Source of the DNA: Adiantum capillus-veneris
Lineage: Eukaryota > Streptophyta > Polypodiopsida > Polypodiales > Pteridaceae
Direction of reading: 5' to 3'
DNA length: 64,000 nt
Assembly (NCBI GenBank): GCA_014529385.2
Contig: CM043955.1
Coordinates: 150,117,640-150,181,639, forward strand
The translations under genes were made by a program, and so were the position numbers. The notes below the pieces were generated by a model. That model saw only the letters and a list, made by a program, of their open reading frames with translations, was not told the origin of the DNA and made no database searches. Shown here in pieces: positions 36,398-45,801 of the stretch (positions within the stretch are counted from its first letter, which is position 1; every line of letters starts with the position of its first letter).

Positions 36398-37558
36398 CTA
36401 GTAGTGGAAAGTTACTATCTGTTTGCTCGTGGGTGGTAGTTTCTTGGAGGACTTTTCTAGCCCATTGGTTAGAGCATTGTTAGCTCGTTGCTCTGGTCGT
36501 ATTCCTCCTAGCTGATTCTTTGCATCCTTATTAGGAGCCCTGTATGAGGATGCTTGTGGTGGCTGTCTCTTCACCGAGGACTTTGGAATCCACTTTTGAT
36601 GCACTTTATTCGTGTAGCGATGACATTGATTCCCGGGTCGTTGATCTTCTGGAAGCTCGAAGTGTTCTACAGAGTCATAGAACTCGTCGTCTTCTTCATC
36701 TTTTGATTCTCCACATTTCTTTGTTTGCTCCTTATTTCGAGAGCTTGTTGATGTCTGGATCTCTTCGTTTTCCTGGATTACACTCACTGCAAAATAAGGA
36801 ACGACATCATAGCCATTTTCATCACAAAAGTTTATTGTGGGAGCATCCTCCACGACACACACGTCCAGAGTAGCCAAGATGTGTTCCCATCCAAAAGGCT
36901 CTAACTCTTCTTCAGGAAATGGTTCTGGGATATAGTCCATATCCTCTATAACCAGCTCTAGGATACATTCATCAAGTTTCAAGCTACCACATTGTGAAAC
37001 TCCACACATCCACAGTTCTTTAGGCTTACCTAACCAAGCTGGAAGTTCTGATCCTGCTACTGTGGCGGAATCAAACTCCTCAACCGGTGTTCTCGTCACA
37101 TCCCTATAGCTATGGTCCCTCAAGTTTATCTTTGTTATGGTTTCCATATGTCTCAGGTATATATGGTCATAACCCCAATCTTGGACCATTTTCAATTGTC
37201 GCATGAATGGTCTTCCCAGAATGATGTCATAGTTGTTCTTCTTGCCAAAGTCAACAATAGCAAAAGTGTGTTCATATTCAATTCCACAAGAAGTAACAAG
37301 TACTTTTTCTAGCAGTCCTAGGGGCTTTTCCTTGTGTCCGTCTACAAGCTGCAGGGTCATTCGTGTGGATATCAAGGCAGGTTTTCCCCATTTTTTCCAA
37401 ACCTCTTTGGTTGCAATGGCCACACCAGCTCCACTGTCAAGGATTGCCATGGTTTTTACACCATTGAATTCCACAGGAAGGGTGGTGATTCCATCTTCTC
37501 CCTCGTAATACTCGCCTACCTTGTTTAATGGCACTGGCCTAGTATTTAGTTGAGGCAT
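36398..37558 (-). CDS. element C retropepsin (386 aa, open)
   Basis: Intact frame. The N-terminal 30 residues (NKVGEYYEGEDGITTLPVEF) lead into the aspartic protease: AILDSGAGVAIATKEVWKKW with catalytic Asp 41 and the proper DSG, a beta-rich middle, and DIILGRPFMRQLKMVQDWG at 111-128. After that come an acidic linker (SSRNKEQTKKCGESKDEEDD) and the first KWIPK. The TTG-preceded start is not reliable; the frame may join an upstream polyprotein. It would process the Gag polyprotein. This is the best preserved enzyme domain of C and could be active. Confidence 0.9.
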   Translation of the reverse strand: MPQLNTRPVPLNKVGEYYEGEDGITTLPVEFNGVKTMAILDSGAGVAIATKEVWKKWGKPALISTRMTLQLVDGHKEKPLGLLEKVLVTSCGIEYEHTFAIVDFGKKNNYDIILGRPFMRQLKMVQDWGYDHIYLRHMETITKINLRDHSYRDVTRTPVEEFDSATVAGSELPAWLGKPKELWMCGVSQCGSLKLDECILELVIEDMDYIPEPFPEEELEPFGWEHILATLDVCVVEDAPTINFCDENGYDVVPYFAVSVIQENEEIQTSTSSRNKEQTKKCGESKDEEDDEFYDSVEHFELPEDQRPGNQCHRYTNKVHQKWIPKSSVKRQPPQASSYRAPNKDAKNQLGGIRPEQRANNALTNGLEKSSKKLPPTSKQIVTFHY

Positions 37559-37559
37559 T

Positions 37560-39530
37560 TCAAGCTTTTTTGATGCCTTCCTCGATTTGAGTCATTGGGG
37601 TTTTTACACCAAATTTCTCTAGACATTTACCCACATTAGCCCACATGTTTGGTCGTATTCTGAGCAACTCGGCTAACATTATTGTACAGGTGACTGGGGT
37701 AGATAGAATATCTACTAGCCCCTTTGAATTGATGGCCTTGTTGGGAGACAGTCTTTGTGATGGGACTGCAACCACATCTGACTTGGTCTCGTACTCTCCC
37801 ATGTAGGACGGTAGTGTTCTTAGCGAATGGGGTTGACTATCCATAGATTGTACAGATCCTTTGTCACCCCAATACGATCGCACGTCTAGATTCATTTGAG
37901 ATCCAGTCTCAAATTCCTCTCTTGGTGGTAGAAACACTCCTCGTTCATCACCAGTCTTGTCTACTCGTCTTCTTAGGTCATCGGCTTCATTGGCTTCTAT
38001 GACTTGTTTCCACAATTCATCAAGACCATCTATCTCTTTACAATCCTCAGGTATGGCTTGGTGAAATCCCTCGGAAGAGTCATGCGTGGTATTCAGTTCT
38101 ATCCTTGGTTCTAATGCTGGGTCTTTGAGGTTTGGTCTGTTCTCATGACTAGAATCTGGCTCTTTTAGTTCCTGGTTTGGTGGGATTACTTATGTAGGCA
38201 TGACACTGATCACATCCTCAGGTTTTGCAACTGGTGGTTCTAGTAAAGCTTGGGCTGTTCGAATCATTTTCTGGCACATTTCAAACCTTTGCTTTTCTAG
38301 TTCCACATAGGGATATGTCATCCACCTGTGTTCTTGGGTTTGGTTGTTTTTTAGCCTCACATCATAGGCTTTCAAGAGGGCATCTAATGTCTCATTAACC
38401 TTCTCTTCCAACACAGATCCTCCTGAACTAGCACTTCTCAGTTTCTCATCCGTGGATGGTTCTTCTAGAGGTTTAACCATCTGTGTAAGAGAAGGTGCCT
38501 CCTTTTCCTCATGTTGTTTTATCTTCTCCTCAGCTTCGGTAACCTTCTCAGCTAGGGATTTTTTCTCTCGTTCCCTGCGTGCTTTCATCCCAGTCTTTCT
38601 AGCTTTCCAACTATTTCGTTTGCTCTTGATTTTCTGACTAGGTGCGTCTGTCTCTGGTCCATCATCTGTCTTTGGACTCGTGTCACTTTCCGTGTTCTTT
38701 GTCTCTGGATTCTCATCAGCTTTCTTTTAAGCTTGTGCTCTCGTAACCACTTGAACTGGTACGACATTTTCATTTTCTGAGCTATTAGGTAGCTGAACAA
38801 TCCCTAATACATTTGTCGTGATTTTCCTGATTTGGTTTGGTTTTTTCGGGCAATCGGGGATCAAGTGAGTGATGCCACACTCAAGACGATAGGCATTTAC
38901 TTCAGTGATCTCCGTATGAGGACATTGTTTGACCAAGTGGTTGTCACGACTTTTGTGACAATCTGTCTCTGGTTGAGGAGATTCTTTTAGCATTTCCTCT
39001 TGGCTATAAGCAAGCTTTGACCTAGATAAACCGCTATTTGCAATGAATCGCAATGTCATTTCGTCCATTTCATACCTTCTTTCTTTCGAGTGAAACCCAG
39101 GAGGTGGAGGTTGTACCGGCATCACCACTCCATGTGTTTCTCTCACATTTTGTTGCTCTGAAGGGTAGCACTCACTTTGGTTGCTATACCACATTGTAGC
39201 TGGTACTGGCGTTGGTTTATTTGATGCTTCCATCATTGGCATGTATCTCATGTCTACCGGCATTCTAACACCTAGTAGTGGAGGTTGTTGTCCTAAGACA
39301 AGCTGTGGCCTTAAAACTCCTACTGGTTGTACATACCTCTCCCTAGAATTTTCCATGCTATAATAGCACTCTTCCTCCGTATGGTTCATCCATTTTCTCT
39401 CAATTTCACACCACTTTGGCTCTCCCGAATCAGACCTTACAAGAGGAATCAACCTCTTGACCAAGTCGTCGATAAGCTTTTCTTGATCAATAGGTGCCGT
39501 TGGCTTGGCAATGGACTCACTTATCTATGA
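37560..39530 (-). pseudogene. element C gag C-terminal part and linker (broken)
   Basis: From 39530 down: LVKRLIPLVRSDSGEPKWCEI, then KWMNHTEEECYY, a block also present in D1 and D2; a proline-rich middle; Cys/His-containing CHKSRDNHLVKQC and LECGITHLIPDC (degenerate knuckles); a Lys/Glu coiled-coil (REREKKSLAEKVTEAEEKIK) in the frame at 38588-38190; then LLRIRPNMWANVGKCLEKFG just before the protease. At least three frame changes or stops interrupt it. The left edge near 39530 is cut by copia 2, with roughly 20 codons missing relative to D1. Confidence 0.8.
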
Positions 39531-40507
39531 AACACTATGCTGAGAGGATGTGTCATCTCCTTGACTCTTTAAGTCAGGTCATCTCGGCCACCGTTCGGCT
39601 TCGACAAAGGTCTGTGCAGGTCATTTTCGACTACGTGGTCTCGACGGGTGCAGATCCGACTCTGCAAATTTGGGGTTTTCGGCCTACGACTACAGGTGCT
39701 GAGGATATCCACACTCCCAGAGTGTTGATTTGTGGTTGTCTACACATCGAAGGACGGCTCACAGTTCTTGGAGGCGTGTCACATACGACACGGGCGCATC
39801 TACACACAGACTGTAGGCGACATCCACTAGTTCATTAGGTAGCTTGTGTTTGCTGCTTGATATTCCAGATTTCATCCTGACATTGCAGGTACTTCCACAT
39901 GGGATGTATTGTCAGAGATGATGTATGTCTGTTGAGGGTTTGCTGGCTGTGAGTCACGTAGCAAACAACCGCCGCAGCGGTTACAGCATACAGTGGGAAA
40001 TTTGTGGGAAGTCTATGTACTGTCAGATTTACTGCAACCTTTGTTGAGGGTCGAGTGAGGTTTTATTGAGCTAGGGGATTCTCGAATGTTGAGATCCTTT
40101 CGGTGATACAGGTCTTGGAGCGATCCCTCGAGCACCCTTAGATAGGCAGCTAGGATGTATTGACTATGAGTTAGACAGTTGGGATTGCATCTTTGCTTTA
40201 CTGCCGTTGAGGCATTGTCGCAGTCTATGCTTATAAGACAGTGACAGGACAGTGAGAGACAGTACAGGTGCAGGATAGGTTTACCCGCAACTTACAGTGT
40301 CAGAGAGACAATGTGTTTTTTTGAGCTGTTTTTGGTCTGTTTTTGAGTACACCAGAGCCATTTTACAAAGGAGACTCTGCCGAAATTTATGCAGAATCTG
40401 AAGCTTTCTTGGTTCATTTGACAGGTTGATATTGGTTCAGAGGTCAGTTTACAGGGGAAACTCTGCCGAATTTTTCCCAGGAAAGTAAACTACTGTGAAG
40501 CATAGCT
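39531..40507 (+). other. copia 2 leader (5' truncated)
   Basis: Nearly 1 kb of non-coding sequence before the gag ATG. Near its end two copies of a TTTACA(2 nt)GGA(1 nt)ACTCTGCCGAA motif occur (about 40367 and 40449). A similar AACTCTGGCAAAATTTTTCC is in the copia 3 leader near 63861. The motifs could be part of a packaging signal. Confidence 0.65.
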
Positions 40508-43500
40508 ATGGCTGGATCACAGGACACTGCTCTTTACAATATCAAGAAGCTGGATGGAACCAATTTCCCATTGTGGAAGAATCAGATTTGGCACGTGTTG
40601 GTACAAAAGAAGCAGATAAAACCTATAAAGCTCAAGGGGATAAAACCAGAAGATATGGACGAAGATGAATGGAGCGAAATGGATGAATTGGCACTTTCTA
40701 CCATTATGCTGACTTTGGCAGAAAGCGTTTACTTCAATGTAGCAGACGAGATGTCGGCTTATCAAGCATGGTTAAAGCTGAGTGATCTTTATGAGAAGCA
40801 GAGTGCAGCTTCACAGGTATACTGGCTTAAGAAGCTTGTTGACTTGAAGATGAAAGAAGGGACACCTATGTCCAATCATCTGAATGAATTCAACACAGTC
40901 TATAGTCAGTTGTCAGCTCAAGGTGTCAAGTATGATGAACCTGTTAGAGCTATGTTCCTGTTGATCACATTGCCGGAAAGTTGGGACACTTTTCGCACAG
41001 CTTTGAGTAATTCTGCACCTCCAGATGGTTTGAACATAGCAGGTGTAGAAGGAAGTCTGCTTACTGAAGAAACCAATAGAAAGACAATGGACAAAGGCAA
41101 AGGAACAGCCTTAGTTGTCAGGGGAAGGACCAAAGAAAAGTACAAAGGTGGAAAGAGGAATCAGTCTCGTAGCAAGTCACGCAGTGCTAAAGGCAAGAGT
41201 GACATAGAATGCTACCATTGTGGCAAGAAGGGTCACATGAAAAGAGACTGCAGAGAATGGAAAGCAGAAAAAGGCAAAGAGAAAGCTGAAGACCATGGTG
41301 AGAAGAACAAGTCCTCAGTGAAGATTCAAGAAATAAATGTGACAAACACTGTTGCAGAGGATGACAGTCTAGTGTCAGGAGACATCTACTTCTTGAAGAA
41401 TACAATGGACTCAGCTCTTCTTACAGCATCTGATGGAAATGCACTGAGTGACTGGATTATAGACTCAGGGGCATCACTTCATGTGTCGTCAAACAAGGAG
41501 TGGTTTACTTCTTATGTGACCACTAAAGATCATGTTCGGCTAGGCAATGGGCATACATGTGAGATCTTAGGTGTTGGAGATGTTCAATTGAAGTTTCATA
41601 ATGGCTCTTCTTTCACGCTGAAGAATGTGAGACATGTTCCCGCAATTACAAAGAGCTTGATCAGCACAGGTTTACTTGATGATGCTGGCTACGTCACCAT
41701 TTTTGGACAGAACATGTGGAAGATATCCAAGGGTTCTATGACAGTAGCACATGGAGTAAAGTCTGGAGGACTTTACATGATTTATGTATCAAATGTCTCT
41801 AAAAATGTAATCAATGTAACCGAGCAGCCGAACGTTTCTTTGTGGCATAGCCGGTTAGGACATATGTCCAAGAAGGGAATGGAAATCTTGTCTCGTTCTG
41901 GTATTTTGCCTGGCTTTTCATTTAATGATTTTGAATTCTGTGAACATTGTCTGTATGGTAAGCAAACACAGCAGCCACATAAGCATAGAAGCAGTAGAAG
42001 AGATACACAGTTGGCACTTGTTTATAGTGATTTGTGTGGACCTATGCCTAACCTATCTCTAGGGGGAGCTTCTTACTTTATGACATTTATAGATGATTAC
42101 TTGAGGAAAGTATGGGTTTACTTTCTCAAGCACAAGGATGAAGCGTTTAGTGTTTTCAAAACGTTTGTGACACTTGTGGAGAATCAGAGTGGCAAGAAGC
42201 TTAAATGCTTATGCACTGACAATGGTGGAGAGTATGTTTCAAAGGCCTTTCAGGACTTTTGTGAGTCAAAAGGTATAAAACGTGAACTTACTGCTCCTTA
42301 CAATCCTCCTCAAAATGGTGTTGCTGAGAGGATGAATAGGACCATACAAGAGAAGGTCAGAAGTATGTTGTCTAATGCACAGCTGCCAAATGGGTTTTGG
42401 GCTGAAGTTGTATCAACAACTGTTCATCTTGTAAATAGATCTCCTAGCAAGGTTTTGCAGAAGGATTCAGTGCCAGAGATGGTATGGTCAGGCAAAATGC
42501 CCTCATACAAGCATCTCAGAGTCTTTGGCTGTGAGGCATATACTCACATTCCAAAGGAATTTAGGAATAAACTTGAGCCAAAGAGTAGAAAGTGCACCTT
42601 TCTAGGCTATGGTAACTCTGGTGAGATGGGGTACAGACTTTGGGATCCCGAATCCAGAAAGGTTGTCCGCAGCAATGATGTTCACTTTAATGAATCCAAA
42701 TATCATTCTAAACCAGAGAGGGTTGAGGAGATTAGAAGAGTTGTCTTCCAAGAAGATGGACCTGCACGTGCAAGACAAAATTTCAGGGCTCAAGAGGATC
42801 AAGGACAGGATAGAGTGGAACCACAGGTTGTGGCTGAGCCTGAGCCACCTATTGTGCGTAGATCTGGACGTGTCATGCGACCTCCTGATAGGTTTGTTCC
42901 ATCTATGAACTATGTCATGTTGACTGATTGCAATGAGCCTTCATGTTACAAGGAAGCAGTGCAAATGAAGGACTCCGGGAATTGGCAATTGGCCATACAA
43001 TCAGAGATGACAGCTTTGCATAAAAACAAGACATGGAAGCTAGTTAAATTACCATAGGGCAAAAAGGCTCTACCTTGTAAATGGGTTTACAGGTATAAGA
43101 TCACCGCTCATGATAGTCAGCCAAAGTACAAAGCAAGGCTTGTTGCCGAGGGCTTTAAGCAAGAACAAGGCATTGACTTTGATGAAGTCTTCTCTTCGGT
43201 GGTCAAAATGACTACATTGAGATGCTTTCTTGCAGTGGTTGCCATATTAGATTTGGTGTTGCACCAAATGGATGTCAAGACAGCGTTCTTGCATGGTGAT
43301 TTAGATGTGGAAATTTACATGCAGCAGCCAGAAGGGTTTGTTGAGAAAGGTAAGGAAGATTGGGTATGCCAGTTGTTAAAGAGTCTTTATGGCTTAAAAC
43401 AATCACCGAGGGCATGGTACCATAAATTCCACAAATTTATGCTTTCTCAAGGCTACAAACGTAGTGAGTTCGATCACTATTTATATACAAAGAAGGCTAA

Positions 43501-44509
43501 GGATGGTAGTTGGCTGATCCTTATTTTGTATGTGGATGACATGTTGATTGCTGGCAAGCACTTGGAAGAAATTTCATCTTTGAAGTCAAAGATGGCAAAA
43601 TCGTTTGACGTGAAAGACATGGGTGAGGCAAGTCATATACTTGGTATGCGCATTGAGAGAGACAGATCAAAGAAGTTGATTTGGTTATCTCAAACAGAGT
43701 ATATTGACAAGGTTTTGCAACGTTTCAATATGGAGAAGGGAAAGGCACTGAGTGTTCCATTAAAGGCACTGAGTGTTCCATTGCCACCATATGTGAAACT
43801 TACCAAACAAGATTGTCCTGTGTATGAGGAAGAACAGGCTGAAATGGATAAGATTCCATATGCGTCTGCAGTGGGTAGTTTGATGTATGCAATGATTGCT
43901 ACTCGCCCAGACATTGCATTTGCAGTGGGAGTAGTAAGTCGATACATGTCAAACCCAGGCAAGAAACATTGGGAGGCAGTGAAAGGAATATTGAGATACC
44001 TGAAAGCTATAAAGAGTATGCGTATATGCTATGGGAGTCAGGAGCTAAGTGTAAAGGGTTTTACAGACTCAGATTATGCAGGTGACTTAGACAACCGAAG
44101 GTCTACGTCAGGGTATGTCTTTACATTGGCTGGTGGAGCAGTATCATGGCGTTCTAGATTACAAGATTGTGTTACTCAGTCTACTACAGAGGCTGAATAT
44201 GTTGCAGCATCAGAGGCATGCAAAGAATCAATTTGGCTTAATCGACTAGTAACAGATTTGGGAATCAAAGAAGAGATGCATGTGTTATATTGTGATAGTC
44301 AAAGTGCTATACAATTGGCTCGCAATCCAGTTTATCACTCAAAGAAAAAGCATGTGGATGTGAAGTATCATTTCATTAGGGAAATGCTCGAGGATAAGCA
44401 ACTTCAGCTTGTCAAAGTTCACACCACAGAAAATCCTGCTGATCTACTTACAAAAGGACTTCCCTCAGAGAGCTTTGCGCATTTTTGCAAGCAGTTAGGT
44501 GTAGGGTAG
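40508..44509 (+). pseudogene. copia 2 gag-pol, full length with a single in-frame TAG
   Basis: ATG at 40508 (MAGSQDTALYNIKKLDGTNF) begins a frame that runs 849 codons to a TAG at 43055-43057, then 484 more codons in the same frame to 44509. Domains: gag; knuckle CYHCGKKGHMKRDC near 41210; protease WIIDSGASLHVSS near 41455; GAG-pre-integrase (SLWHSRLGHM); integrase (FIDDY, CTDNGGEY, PQNGVAER); RT (GIDFDEVFS, DVKTAFLHGDL, YVDDMLIAG); RNase H (TDSDYAGDLDNRR, STTEAEY, CDSQSA). At the TAG, copia 1 has CAG, so it is a C to T nonsense change between integrase and RT. A 21-bp duplication (ALSVPLK repeated) is at 43742-43783. Otherwise it looks functional. Confidence 0.95.
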
Positions 44510-44598
44510 TACATCACTTCTCTACATCTCTTGTATATTAGCTTGTATAGTAGCTTCTCTCACACTTAAAGTACCACATTGGACTTTAAGTTGGAGGT

Positions 44599-44790
44599 TG
44601 TTGGGGTATAAAGCCCAATGTGGTCGCCCAGGTAAGTGGGCGGGCCGCTAGGTATGTACACATATTCTTTTGTAAAAACCTAATAAGAACTCACTATGCT
44701 CTACACATTACAGTAGAGCGAGTTCACCATATCGTCGTGCTCTTCTTCTCGCACTCTCTCTCGTGTCGCACTTCCGCTCGTACTCCTTCA
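44599..44790 (+). repeat. 3' LTR of copia 2 (192 bp)
   Basis: Follows the polypurine tract (AAGTTGGAGGT) and runs from TGTTGGGGTATAAAGCCC to CTCCTTCA. After it the element C gag frame resumes (ALYLVDN read on the minus strand at 44800-44820), which fixes the end. Confidence 0.88.
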
Positions 44791-45801
44791 GCCTCACAGT
44801 TATCCACTAGATAAAGAGCTTCTTTGATCAACTCGTTTAGCGTCTTCCTCCTTATCATATGCAGATCCTTCTGAAGGCCCGCATGTCTCATTCCCTAGAT
44901 AAAGATCAGTATCAATGGTGCTTGCGTAGGTAATTCCGCTCTCGGACAGAGCTTAACATATCTCTTGAGCCGTAATAATGCTTTGCGTACTGATTCATTC
45001 TCTTTCTATTTGAATCTATGGATTTGCGAGACCGTGTTGTGAGCAATGCCTTTTGGCGAGAATTCTTCAATAAACTCCTCAAACAGCTCATCTAGGGTCT
45101 CAAAATCCCATTTTTCCACCGAGTCGAACCATGTAGCTTCATCATCTTCTAGAGTCAATCCAAATCCCGCAAACTGTCGCAAAATCTGAAACTTCCTCTG
45201 CTCTAATCACTCTTCTAAAAGTCGTTACGTGATCTCTCAGAACTTTATATCCGGAGTATTTTCTGTTTACCCATTTCTGGACTTGGGATGGTCTAACTGG
45301 TCGATTGTCTACAAGTCTAACCAGAGACTCTCCCAATCCTTCTCTCGTTATCTCTCGTGAAGGGAATCCTGGTGGCTCTCTTCTTGGAATTCCTATAGGA
45401 ATTCTCGTGTTTGGTGGAGGCATTTGTGGTCCTTCATTGACCAAATATCCACCTCTTTCTAGTACAGTCTATGGATTTGTGCTTTCTACAACTCTGTATT
45501 CTCGTCCATATTTGTCGACAACTATAGATCTCCATTGATAGTCGACTCCGTATGTATAGACATATAAGAGCTTGCAATCCGTTATCTCTTCTAGGTATGG
45601 ATCTGAGCACCTATAAAGATTGACCTCATTGTCGTCAATGTATCTATATAGTCCTTCACTCTCATGACCAATCATCCAAACTCTCTCAACAAGATGGATC
45701 TTTATCAATTGCAAGTTTGGAAGATCCATTGTGGGAGGATATTCCTCTATCGTCGGGATCTCCAAGCTTGTGTAAGCTGCGTTTGAATCTAGGGTAGACA
45801 T
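44791..45801 (-). pseudogene. element C gag N-terminal part (broken)
   Basis: From 45801 down: an N-terminal domain (MSTLDSNAAYTSLEIPTIEE; NLYRCSDPYLEEI; VYTYGVDYQWRSIVVDKYG) interrupted by TAG at 45466-45468, a Pro/Arg-rich linker (PNTRIPIGIPRREPPGFPSR), then after a frame change near 45190 the Ty3 gag capsid (ILRQFAGFGLTLEDDEATWF, LDELFEEFIEEFSPKGIAHN) with two further TAG codons, ending at LNELIKEALYLVDN where copia 2 begins. D1 has the same blocks. The N-terminal domain recurs only in this lineage here. Confidence 0.85.

Larger units (their letters stand above)
39531..44790 (+). mobile_element. Ty1/copia element 2, lacking its 5' LTR, nested in element C
   Basis: Leader, one gag-pol frame and a 3' LTR of 192 bp on the plus strand. 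Element C gag sequence lies on both sides (ends near 39530, resumes at 44791). No LTR end and no TGGTATCAGAGC site is found near 39530-39700, so the 5' LTR and PBS were deleted together with about 60 bp of C. It shares gag-pol with copia 1 and leader motifs with copia 3. Confidence 0.9.
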
